Of a stretch of DNA of 6,515 nucleotides, positions 1 to 5,664 are shown one piece after another. The notes under the pieces were generated by a model that was given only the letters and a program-made list of their open reading frames with translations, was not told the DNA's origin and made no database searches. The position numbers and the translations under genes are program-made. Source of the stretch: CAYLKS01 sp964384205 [NCBI: uncultured bacterium] (GTDB lineage: Bacteria; JAGOEH01). Position 1 is the first letter of the stretch. Every line of letters begins with the position of its first letter. The DNA lies in assembly GCA_964384205.1 (NCBI GenBank), contig CAYLKS010000106.1, positions 1-6,515 on the forward strand. Reading direction: 5' to 3'.

Positions 1-1
1 T

Positions 2-40
2 TTGAGTGGAAAATTTTAGTAAAATATGGTATAGTATAAT
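2..40 (+). promoter_or_regulatory. Possible promoter upstream of the first small ORF
   Basis: TTGAGT at 2-7 is followed after 17 bases by TATGGT at 25-30, a plausible sigma-70-type pair. A better -10 hexamer, TATAAT, lies at 35-40, but it directly abuts the Shine-Dalgarno at 41-46, so a transcript starting from it would lose that site. The 25-30 element would start transcription near 37 and leave a leader of about 15 bases. The sequence is very AT-rich, so chance matches are likely. Confidence 0.3.
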
Positions 41-51
41 AAGGAGTAAGA

Positions 52-186
52 ATGAGAGAAAGAAGAATAAAACAATATATGATAAGAAAAACTATTAGGT
101 TTAAAAACTTAAGAATTTGGATAAATTTCTTTAAGTTAACAAAAAATTTTGAATTGGTAATAGGAATTAAAAAGGGTTACAAGTAA
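52..186 (+). CDS. Small basic hypothetical protein (44 aa)
   Basis: This is a 44-codon ORF starting MRERRIKQYM and ending KKGYK, with AAGGAG at 41-46 placed 5 bases before the ATG. The protein is very rich in Lys and Arg, with hydrophobic and aromatic residues in the middle (RIWINFFKL). I do not recognise a family. The high charge could suit nucleic-acid binding, but that is only a guess. It ends 16 bases before the next start, in line with the tight same-strand packing of its neighbours. Its shortness and the AT-rich setting leave a real chance that it is not translated; the well-placed Shine-Dalgarno is the main support. Confidence 0.4.
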   Translation: MRERRIKQYMIRKTIRFKNLRIWINFFKLTKNFELVIGIKKGYK

Positions 187-202
187 AAAGAAAGGAGGGG
201 TC

Positions 203-439
203 ATGTCATACGGATTGAAATATTACAAAAGAGGACAGGAAGGTAATTGGGACATTGGTAGATATGTTAGAAAAGACTTTGATTTATGTTATGATGTGAA
301 GGAAGTAGAAAGAATTTTCAAACAATTAGAAGAAACCATTTCAAAGCTAGCAGATTATATATGTAAAAAATGTGGGAAAGAAGGAATAGACTTTGTAGAG
401 TCATTATTAGCTGGATGTGAATTAATAGGTGTTTTATAA
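203..439 (+). CDS. Hypothetical protein (78 aa) with one CxxC pair
   Basis: Function is not recognised. The start is fixed by AAAGGAGGGG at 191-200, just before the ATG. The N-terminal third is polar and aromatic (GLKYYKRGQEGNWDIGRYVR). Residues 32-53 look like an amphipathic helix (KEVERIFKQLEETISKLADYI), and a single CKKCGKEG motif puts cysteines at 54 and 57, with further cysteines at 29 and 72. One CxxC pair alone does not make a standard zinc ribbon, although the neighbouring amidoligase cluster is rich in CxxC pairs. There is no signal peptide or membrane segment. It lies 12 bases upstream of the repeat protein, probably in the same transcript. Confidence 0.75.
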   Translation: MSYGLKYYKRGQEGNWDIGRYVRKDFDLCYDVKEVERIFKQLEETISKLADYICKKCGKEGIDFVESLLAGCELIGVL

Positions 440-451
440 AAAGGAGGCAGC

Positions 452-994
452 ATGAAAAAAGTTGAAAGAAGATTTTATAAAAACGGAAAATTGATGGAAG
501 AAGAGCATTATAATGAGCGAGGGCTATTACACAGGAATGAAGATAAACCAGCTTATATAAGATATTATGGAAACGGTAAAATACAGTCGATGATGTGGTA
601 TAAAAATGGTAAACTACACAGGGATGGAGATAAACCTGCCGAGATATATTATCATGATTATATATTTGGGAGAATGGCTTATTATAAAAATGGTAAACTA
701 CACAGGGATGGAGATAAACCTGCATTAACGACATTTATTCGAGGCAAATTGCGTTCAAAAATTTGTTATGAAATGTATTATAAAGATGGTAAACGCCATA
801 GAGAAGGAGATGAACCTGCTTATATAATTTATTTTGAGAATGGTAGAAGAATACAAGAAAAAATATGGTATAAAAACAACCAGATTCATAGGGATGGAGA
901 TAAACCTGCGGTTATAGAATATGATGAGAATGGAAAAGTTATAAGAGTAGTTTGGTATAAACACGGAGTTGAAGTAAGAAAAAAAAGGAGGTAA
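452..994 (+). CDS. HRDGDKPA-repeat (MORN_2-like) protein, 180 aa
   Basis: The protein consists almost entirely of tandem units of 28-32 residues with a consensus close to WYKNGKLHRDGDKPA followed by a beta-rich stretch and an ENGK turn. The HR dipeptides fall at residues 27, 56, 84, 116 and 146, in the variants HRNEDKPA, HRDGDKPA (three times) and HREGDEPA; a sixth, partial WYK unit ends the protein. Such repeats resemble MORN-variant (MORN_2/YwqK-type) proteins and the LHREDGPA repeats common in phage and giant-virus genomes, here with one extra residue in the loop. The likely fold is a series of beta hairpins and the role is unknown; protein binding is a reasonable guess. There is no signal peptide. 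The start has AAAGGAGG at 439-446. The final KKRR codons double as the Shine-Dalgarno of the next micro-ORF. Confidence 0.85.
   Translation: MKKVERRFYKNGKLMEEEHYNERGLLHRNEDKPAYIRYYGNGKIQSMMWYKNGKLHRDGDKPAEIYYHDYIFGRMAYYKNGKLHRDGDKPALTTFIRGKLRSKICYEMYYKDGKRHREGDEPAYIIYFENGRRIQEKIWYKNNQIHRDGDKPAVIEYDENGKVIRVVWYKHGVEVRKKRR
599..639 (+). repeat. 41-bp direct repeat, copy 1, inside the repeat-protein gene
   Basis: These 41 bases are identical to 683-723. They encode the core of repeat unit 2 (YKNGKLHRDGDKP). The offset of 84 bp is exactly 28 codons, so the duplication keeps the reading frame. Other units of the gene share the protein motif but differ at many bases. Confidence 0.9.
683..723 (+). 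repeat. 41-bp direct repeat, copy 2, inside the repeat-protein gene
   Basis: This is the exact second copy of 599-639, encoding the core of repeat unit 3. Perfect identity, including synonymous positions, points to a recent unit duplication or gene conversion within the array. Confidence 0.9.
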
Positions 995-996
995 GC

Positions 997-1062
997 ATGA
1001 CTATAAAGATTGAAGGACAAATAGAGAAAATTATAAAGAAATCAGAATTCAGTAAAAATTGA
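997..1062 (+). CDS. Putative 21-codon micro-ORF
   Basis: An ATG at 997 opens a 21-codon frame (MTIKIEGQIEKIIKKSEFSK, then Asn and stop TGA). It is preceded by a full AGGAGGT at 986-992, encoded inside the last codons of the repeat protein. It could be a real microprotein, a leader peptide for the amidotransferase gene 25 bases downstream, or the stump of a gene truncated by a nonsense or frameshift mutation. I see no recognisable continuation after the stop. The strong Shine-Dalgarno is the only real support. Confidence 0.35.
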   Translation: MTIKIEGQIEKIIKKSEFSKN

Positions 1063-1087
1063 AGTAGTGAAGAAGGAGGTATAAACA

Positions 1088-2092
1088 ATGTGTATGATAA
1101 TTGTTAAAGAAAAAGGAGTGGCAATTCCTGAAAAAATGAATGATTATATTGATTACTCTTACACTTCAAACAACGATGGGATGGGAATAGCTCTTTGGAA
1201 GAAAGACTCTAATTTTGTCTTGATAAAAAAGGATTTTAAAAAGCTGAAAAAGTTAAAAAGATTTATAAAAAACAATGTGGATAAAGAGGATGCCTTAGTA
1301 ATACATTTGAGATTAGCTTCTGCGGGGAATAAGAGTTTTGTTAATAGGCATCCTTTTTCTTTGGAAGTAAAGAAGATAAATAAATTGGAATGTAAAACAT
1401 CGATGGCTGTAGCTCATAATGGAACTTTCACTGATTTGAGAAGTTTTAATTCAAAGTTTAGTGATACTTATATTTTTGTAAAAGAAATATTGTCAGATCC
1501 TGTTATAAAAAATAATTTAAAAAGAAAAAGTATAAAACAACTCTTAGAAAAATTTATAGGTCATAGCAGGATAGTGATTTTAGATTATAATGGCGACTGT
1601 ATTTATTTTGGAAATTGGAAAGAAGAAGACGGATTAAAATTTTCAAATTCAGGTTATAAAAAGAGAGAATATAACTTTCAACATTACTCTCCTTACGAAT
1701 ACTATCTTCCAACTTACTTTTCAGCTAACTATTTAGATAAAAAATCTGTAAAAGAACCTTATTTTTGCGAGAGATGTGGGAAGTATGATAAATTGGAATA
1801 TATAAATGGTGAATGGTTATGTGAATTATGCAGAAAGTTAAAAAAATCCGAAGAATCAGTTGGACGATATTATTTTTGTGAAAGGTGCGGGAAGTATGGT
1901 AAATTAGAGTATATTGAAAAATATGGAAAGTGGTTGTGCGAAGATTGTAAAAAATGGAAAGCAAAAGCAGAAAAAGAAGATAAGAAATGGACTTGTGAAT
2001 TTTGTCAAGAAAAAACAGAAAATCTTTATTTTTTAGAAGGCTTATATATGTGCAAAAAATGTTATGATTATTTTAATAAGGAGGTTGAATAA
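1088..2092 (+). CDS. Class II glutamine amidotransferase-like protein with three C-terminal zinc ribbons
   Basis: Residues 1-180 look like a class II glutamine amidotransferase (Ntn-hydrolase fold), which releases ammonia from glutamine. Cys2, exposed when the initiator Met is removed, would be the nucleophile. Matching motifs are NNDGMGIAL (28-36), HLRLAS (73-78, with Arg75 the expected glutamine-binding residue), HPF (88-90), AHNGTF (109-114) and SDTYIF (125-130). After a Tyr-rich linker (about 190-222) come three four-cysteine ribbons with CxxC pairs at 227/230 and 245/248, 264/267 and 284/287, and 303/306 and 322/325; the first two are near duplicates. The start is set by AGAAGGAGGT at 1071-1080 and by the need for Cys at position 2. 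Its stop overlaps the ATP-grasp start by one base. The context suggests it feeds ammonia to, or removes a glutamine amide for, the two ligases that follow. Family assignment is good; the substrate is unknown. Confidence 0.87.
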   Translation: MCMIIVKEKGVAIPEKMNDYIDYSYTSNNDGMGIALWKKDSNFVLIKKDFKKLKKLKRFIKNNVDKEDALVIHLRLASAGNKSFVNRHPFSLEVKKINKLECKTSMAVAHNGTFTDLRSFNSKFSDTYIFVKEILSDPVIKNNLKRKSIKQLLEKFIGHSRIVILDYNGDCIYFGNWKEEDGLKFSNSGYKKREYNFQHYSPYEYYLPTYFSANYLDKKSVKEPYFCERCGKYDKLEYINGEWLCELCRKLKKSEESVGRYYFCERCGKYGKLEYIEKYGKWLCEDCKKWKAKAEKEDKKWTCEFCQEKTENLYFLEGLYMCKKCYDYFNKEVE

Positions 2093-2766
2093 TGATAATT
2101 ATAGTAAGAGCAAAAGGCATGAAAAAAACCGCTAAAAATCTATATTTAAGGTTGAATAAATTAGGTATAAAAACCAAATTAGTTAAAGATAACCCTTTAT
2201 TGATATCTTGGGGAAAGAAAATTCAATTCGGTTTAAATGATAAGGCTATATATAATAAATATCTTCAACTGAAGAAAGTAAACAAAGCAGGAATTTTAAC
2301 TCCTAAAATATATGATAACTTTGATGAAATAGAGAAATTCCCTGTGGTAGGTAGAAATTATCATCATTTTGGAGCCAAGGATTTGGTATTTATAAAGTCT
2401 TTTGATGAATATGCTGTGAGAGATTATTATTTGGAGTATATAAGAAAAATTGGAGAATATAGGGTGCATTATTGTTTAGGCGATTTTTATGTTTGTAAAA
2501 AGATAAAAAAATACGATAATGCTAATCCAATTATAAGGAATCATAAGAATGGATGGAAATTTGTAACTTATGAGGGAATTTATAAAAATGATTTAATAGA
2601 ATTTGCGAAAAAGGTAATATTGGTTTTGAATTATGAGTTTGGAGCGATAGATTGTATAATGGATAAAAAACATAGGTTATATTTTCTGGAAATGAATTCT
2701 GCTCCTGGATTGGATAATAAGAGATTGGACTTTTATGTTAACTGTTTAAAGAGGAGGTTGAAATGA
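2092..2766 (+). CDS. Compact ATP-grasp ligase (224 aa)
   Basis: This is a predicted ATP-grasp enzyme, which activates a carboxylate as acyl phosphate and joins it to an amine. Visible marks are NKAGILTPKIYDNF (64-77), typical of the family's entry into the ATP-binding region; PVVGR (84-88) and the following HHFGAKD (91-97); GEYRVHY (121-127); and the metal-binding end YEFGAIDCIM...YFLEMNSAPGLD (181-208), where Asp187, Glu200 and Asn202 are the expected Mg ligands. The style resembles ATP-grasp proteins found in phages. At 224 residues it is short; the N-terminal pre-ATP-grasp domain is cut down to about 48 residues. The start overlaps the upstream stop as TAATG, with AAGGAGGT at 2078-2085, and the stop overlaps the next ATG as ATGA, so all three genes should be translated in coupled fashion. 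Catalysis is likely; the substrate cannot be read from the sequence. Confidence 0.88.
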   Translation: MIIIVRAKGMKKTAKNLYLRLNKLGIKTKLVKDNPLLISWGKKIQFGLNDKAIYNKYLQLKKVNKAGILTPKIYDNFDEIEKFPVVGRNYHHFGAKDLVFIKSFDEYAVRDYYLEYIRKIGEYRVHYCLGDFYVCKKIKKYDNANPIIRNHKNGWKFVTYEGIYKNDLIEFAKKVILVLNYEFGAIDCIMDKKHRLYFLEMNSAPGLDNKRLDFYVNCLKRRLK

Positions 2767-4022
2767 AAGTAGGTATTTTTAAAGACAAATATTTTTTGGA
2801 CTTTGATGGGGATGTTTATAGGATTTCTGAAAATGGATTTCTTTCTTATATAGGTTCATCATCATCGCCAAAAATTATCTATGAAATAATAGAACCTGAT
2901 TTAGGTGTTTGTGAGTTTTGCGGAAAAAAAGAAAAAGTTTATAATATTTATGGAAAATTAATATGTAAAGATTGTATAAAATATAATGTAAAACGTTGTT
3001 GTAATTTTTGTAGCTATACGAATATATTTTTGAAAAGATTTTATGGTAAACTTTTTTGCCCTATATGTTATTCTAAGAGATTTGTTTGCGATGATTGTGG
3101 ATATGTAGGTGTTAGATGTGAAAGAAATGGAGTTCAAATAGGAAAAAAGATTTATTGTGCTAACTGTTATATGAAACATTATCCAGTTCATAGATATTCT
3201 TTTATTCCTAATTTACAATTTAATAAGGTTAATTCTAACGATAGTGGATTCGCAGGAGTGGAGTTAGAAGTAGAGTTTGATGAAAAAGACCCTAGTGATT
3301 TTGGTAGAATAAAATATATGTTATTAAGTAAAATAGCAAAAAAAGCTTTGTTAATTAAAAAGTATTTTAGAAAAAAGAAATTAAATTTATTTTATCTTAA
3401 AATGGACGCTACAATTTCAGGAGTAGAATTTGTATCTCATCCCTTTACCTATAATTGGTTTCAAAAAAATAAAAATAAAATAAAAAGGTTATTTACTTTT
3501 CTGAAAAAAATTGGAGGGGTATCGTATAAATATGGAAGGGCAGGGCTTCATATACATTTGTCTAAAAAGAATTTTTCAAATTCTGATTATCTAAAATTGT
3601 TTTTCTTTTATCATCATCACTACGATAAGGTTGTAAAGATAGCTCAAAGAGGTGATGGATATTATTGTCGTTTTAAGAAAATACCAGGAAAACAGTTTAT
3701 TCAATATTATAAGAGAGAATTAAATTCTTGCCTTTCTAATTTTGGAGACCATCATTATGCAATAAATTTTAGCCATGATAAGCCTACCATTGAGTTAAGG
3801 TTTTTTAGAGGAACATTAAATTTTAGAGTTTTTTGTGGAATAATAGATTTTGTATTTGCGGTAAAGGATTTTATAAAATTTTATTCTGCCTTTACTATTG
3901 GTAAAGAGAATAGCTGGAATATATTTTTAGATTTCTGTAAAAAGAACGGTTATAGAGATTTTGTAAAGTTATGGGATAAATTAAATAAAATAAGAAAGCC
4001 TATAACAGATAAATCAAGATAA
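2763..4022 (+). CDS. Amidoligase (Amidoligase_2-like, glutamine-synthetase fold) with three N-terminal zinc ribbons
   Basis: Residues about 160-400 match the putative amidoligase family (COOH-NH2 ligases of the glutamine synthetase/GCS superfamily). Key segments are GVELEVEF (165-172, metal-binding glutamates), KMDATISGVEFVSHPF (213-228), GLHIHLS (261-267) and INFSHDKPTIELRFFRGTLN (334-353, the Glu-x-Arg-x-x-Arg-Gly end motif). These enzymes are predicted to form amide bonds using ATP. Before the catalytic part come three cysteine ribbons with CxxC pairs at 50/53 and 68/71, 80/83 and 99/102, and 109/112 and 132/135, very like those of the amidotransferase two genes upstream. Residues 1-45 form a small beta-rich head. 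The ATG overlaps the ATP-grasp stop by four bases, with GAGGAGG at 2751-2757. There are no membrane segments. It could make a peptide-like small molecule or tag a protein or cell-wall peptide; the sequence does not decide. Confidence 0.88.
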   Translation: MKVGIFKDKYFLDFDGDVYRISENGFLSYIGSSSSPKIIYEIIEPDLGVCEFCGKKEKVYNIYGKLICKDCIKYNVKRCCNFCSYTNIFLKRFYGKLFCPICYSKRFVCDDCGYVGVRCERNGVQIGKKIYCANCYMKHYPVHRYSFIPNLQFNKVNSNDSGFAGVELEVEFDEKDPSDFGRIKYMLLSKIAKKALLIKKYFRKKKLNLFYLKMDATISGVEFVSHPFTYNWFQKNKNKIKRLFTFLKKIGGVSYKYGRAGLHIHLSKKNFSNSDYLKLFFFYHHHYDKVVKIAQRGDGYYCRFKKIPGKQFIQYYKRELNSCLSNFGDHHYAINFSHDKPTIELRFFRGTLNFRVFCGIIDFVFAVKDFIKFYSAFTIGKENSWNIFLDFCKKNGYRDFVKLWDKLNKIRKPITDKSR

Positions 4023-4033
4023 GGAGGTCCAAT

Positions 4034-4216
4034 ATGTTCAGAAAAGGTGGAATTTTTTATTTAGCCTATAAACAATTAGAGAGGGAAGGAAAACTTAATA
4101 AGAAGAATTGGAAGCTCCTATGGATAGACAAAGCAGTAGAGATTCGCAAATGGTTAGACAAATCGGAAGCTAATAAAAGAGGAGCAGAAACAAGGCTTAA
4201 AAAGAAGAAATTGTAG
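4034..4216 (+). CDS. Small basic hypothetical protein (60 aa)
   Basis: Family is not recognised. The start has AAGGAGGT at 4021-4028, which overlaps the stop of the amidoligase. The protein is predicted to be mainly helical and strongly basic, with a tail of KRGAETRLKKKKL. The stretch KLLWIDKAVEIRKWLDKSE (27-45) looks like an amphipathic helix, and ANKRGAETRLKK resembles the basic end of some DNA-binding or phage accessory proteins, but no helix-turn-helix can be argued. It sits last before an intergenic gap with its own promoter, so it probably closes the amidoligase transcription unit. Confidence 0.7.
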   Translation: MFRKGGIFYLAYKQLEREGKLNKKNWKLLWIDKAVEIRKWLDKSEANKRGAETRLKKKKL

Positions 4217-4257
4217 AGAAATTGAAGAAAATTGGTAGAAGTTTGTATTATACTTTA

Positions 4258-4266
4258 TGTTATAAT
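4258..4266 (+). promoter_or_regulatory. Extended -10 promoter of the ruvB-like gene
   Basis: TGTTATAAT is a perfect extended -10 element (TG, one base, TATAAT). No good -35 lies 17 bases upstream (GAAGTT at 4238-4243), which extended -10 promoters tolerate. Transcription would start near 4273 and leave a leader of about 33 bases carrying AAAGGAGGT at 4292-4300. The 89-base gap between 4217 and 4305 is the largest gene-free gap inside the window, which supports a new transcription unit here. Confidence 0.6.
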
Positions 4267-4285
4267 ATAATTAGGGATATTATAA
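4260..4285. repeat. 9-bp AT-only inverted repeat overlapping the promoter
   Basis: TTATAATAT at 4260-4268 and ATATTATAA at 4277-4285 are perfect reverse complements separated by 8 bases (AATTAGGG). A further TATTATA half-site lies at 4246-4252. The repeat covers the -10 and the expected start of transcription, where a repressor operator could sit. In such AT-rich sequence a repeat of this length can arise by chance, so an operator role is only a suggestion. Confidence 0.4.
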
Positions 4286-4305
4286 TAAAATAAAGGAGGT
4301 TTAGA

Positions 4306-5652
4306 ATGTATCAGTTAGATTTTATAGAAGGCATTTTTGCGAATAATTTAATAAATAATGATATTGAAGAAGAAAATTTAAACCAAGAAATTTCTTCCAA
4401 TGAAGACTCGCCAACTTCTTTGGTAATTAAGCCTGACAAACTAGATATTTCTATAATTCCAGAATATCCAAATACAGCCTTTATAATAACATTTACTCCT
4501 TCTAACTTCAAGGAATATATAGGTCAAGAAAAGGCAAAGAAATTAATAAAAATGGGAGTTGATAGATATTTGAAGCTAGGAGAATCGGTTCATTTTTTGT
4601 TATTGGGTTCTAAGGGGCATGGAAAAACTACTTTATCCAAAATAATAGCTAATATGTTGGGAGGGGAATATATTTATAGAACTGGTTCGCAATTGGAAAA
4701 TTTAGAATTATTAGCTAATACTTTTAGGGAATGTTATTTTGCGAAAAAATATCCTGTTCTATTTATTGATGAGATTCATACTTTGCGTCCTAATATTATT
4801 GAAGAGTATTTTTATTCAGCCATGGAATATTTTCAAATTCAAGGAAAGAGTATTCGCCCGTTCTCTCTCATAGGAGCAACTACAGAAGGAGATTATTTAA
4901 TATCAAGGCTTCCTCCTTTTATTGATAGATTTAATATAGTTGTAAATTTAGAAAAATATACTGAAGACGATATATTCAAAATATTAAAACAATATCAAGA
5001 TAAGTTTTTAGGAATGAAATTGAATAGATTTAGAGAATTAATAAGAGAATCTAGAAATCTTGAAAAAAAGGATATAGATTTTAAAGATTATAAGGTAAAG
5101 ATGTTTTTTGACTTATTAGATAAGTATAAATCTGATTTTGAAGTGTGTAGTTTGGTGAATAAATTGATGAGAAAATTTAATAAAAATATTTTTGATTTAG
5201 CTTTTGAAGAGATAGCCTTTGATGAAATAGCAAGGGAATTATTTTCACTTTTAGTTAAGAAATTTTGGAAGGAAGAAAAAGAAAAACATATTATCAAGCC
5301 TTTAAAAGACGATGTTTTAAGAATAATTGCGAAAAATAGTAGACTTACTCCTAGAATAGCTATTAACTTATTGAAAAATTCTTTATTATATCCTGTCGAA
5401 GAGGTTTTGAAGGCTAATAGGATAATTTATAACGGACTCACAGATATAGATTTTAAGATTTTACTACATTTAATAGAAATTGGAAAACCAGTAGGAGAAG
5501 AAGCACTAGCTTTATCAGTAGGTTTAACAAGAAAACAATATAAAATGATTTATGAACCTTATTTGGTATCTGAAGGTTATATTAGCAGAACTGCAAGGGG
5601 AAGAGTGATAACAGAGAAGGGAAAAAAGATATTGGAGAAAATTGCTAAATAA
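4306..5652 (+). CDS. ruvB: Divergent RuvB-like Holliday-junction AAA+ ATPase (448 aa)
   Basis: This is an AAA+ motor of the RuvB family, which in bacteria drives branch migration of Holliday junctions. Visible parts, in order: an acidic, Asn/Ser-rich head (1-58); the GQ motif EYIGQEKAKK (70-79); Walker A GSKGHGKTT (101-109); Walker B VLFIDEIH (151-158); EEYFYSAME (166-174); sensor 1 GATT (190-193); DRF with the likely arginine finger at 208; a lid domain with sensor 2 LTPRIA (347-352); and a winged helix with GKPVGEEALALSVG (393-406) and EPYLVSEGYISRTARGRVIT (417-436), which is closely RuvB-like. Usual RuvB is about 335 residues. The extra length lies in the head and an insertion at about 240-329 in the lid. 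The stretch between SAME and sensor 1 is about 12 residues shorter than in E. coli RuvB, where it forms the hairpin that contacts RuvA. No ruvA is nearby. The start has AAAGGAGGT at 4292-4300. Confidence 0.88.
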   Translation: MYQLDFIEGIFANNLINNDIEEENLNQEISSNEDSPTSLVIKPDKLDISIIPEYPNTAFIITFTPSNFKEYIGQEKAKKLIKMGVDRYLKLGESVHFLLLGSKGHGKTTLSKIIANMLGGEYIYRTGSQLENLELLANTFRECYFAKKYPVLFIDEIHTLRPNIIEEYFYSAMEYFQIQGKSIRPFSLIGATTEGDYLISRLPPFIDRFNIVVNLEKYTEDDIFKILKQYQDKFLGMKLNRFRELIRESRNLEKKDIDFKDYKVKMFFDLLDKYKSDFEVCSLVNKLMRKFNKNIFDLAFEEIAFDEIARELFSLLVKKFWKEEKEKHIIKPLKDDVLRIIAKNSRLTPRIAINLLKNSLLYPVEEVLKANRIIYNGLTDIDFKILLHLIEIGKPVGEEALALSVGLTRKQYKMIYEPYLVSEGYISRTARGRVITEKGKKILEKIAK

Positions 5653-5664
5653 AGGAGGTGTAAA

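Noticed and set aside
599-723. The repeated segments as a CRISPR array
   Set aside because: There are only two exact copies, both in frame within a coding gene, and the interval between them also encodes a repeat-unit protein sequence.
318-734. A 138-codon open frame on the - strand
   Set aside because: It lies opposite the two + strand genes, its repeats mirror the HRDGDKPA units, it has no good Shine-Dalgarno, and its protein reads as a low-complexity shadow.
1725-1964. A 79-codon open frame on the - strand
   Set aside because: It is antisense to the zinc-ribbon part of the amidotransferase gene, whose duplications explain its repeated His/Ile/Tyr wording. It shows no start signals.
1766-2062. 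The cysteine-rich tail as a separate transcription-factor gene
   Set aside because: The frame runs on unbroken from the amidotransferase domain, with no internal Shine-Dalgarno or suitable start before the ribbons.
2958-3191. A 77-codon open frame on the - strand
   Set aside because: It is antisense to the amidoligase ribbons; composition is Ile/Thr/Phe-rich as expected from a shadow in AT-rich DNA.
4246-4267. TATTATA and TATAATA as a terminator stem after the 60-residue gene
   Set aside because: The 7-bp stem is all A and T, too weak for an intrinsic terminator, and no T-run follows. It overlaps the promoter and is better read as promoter or half-site sequence.
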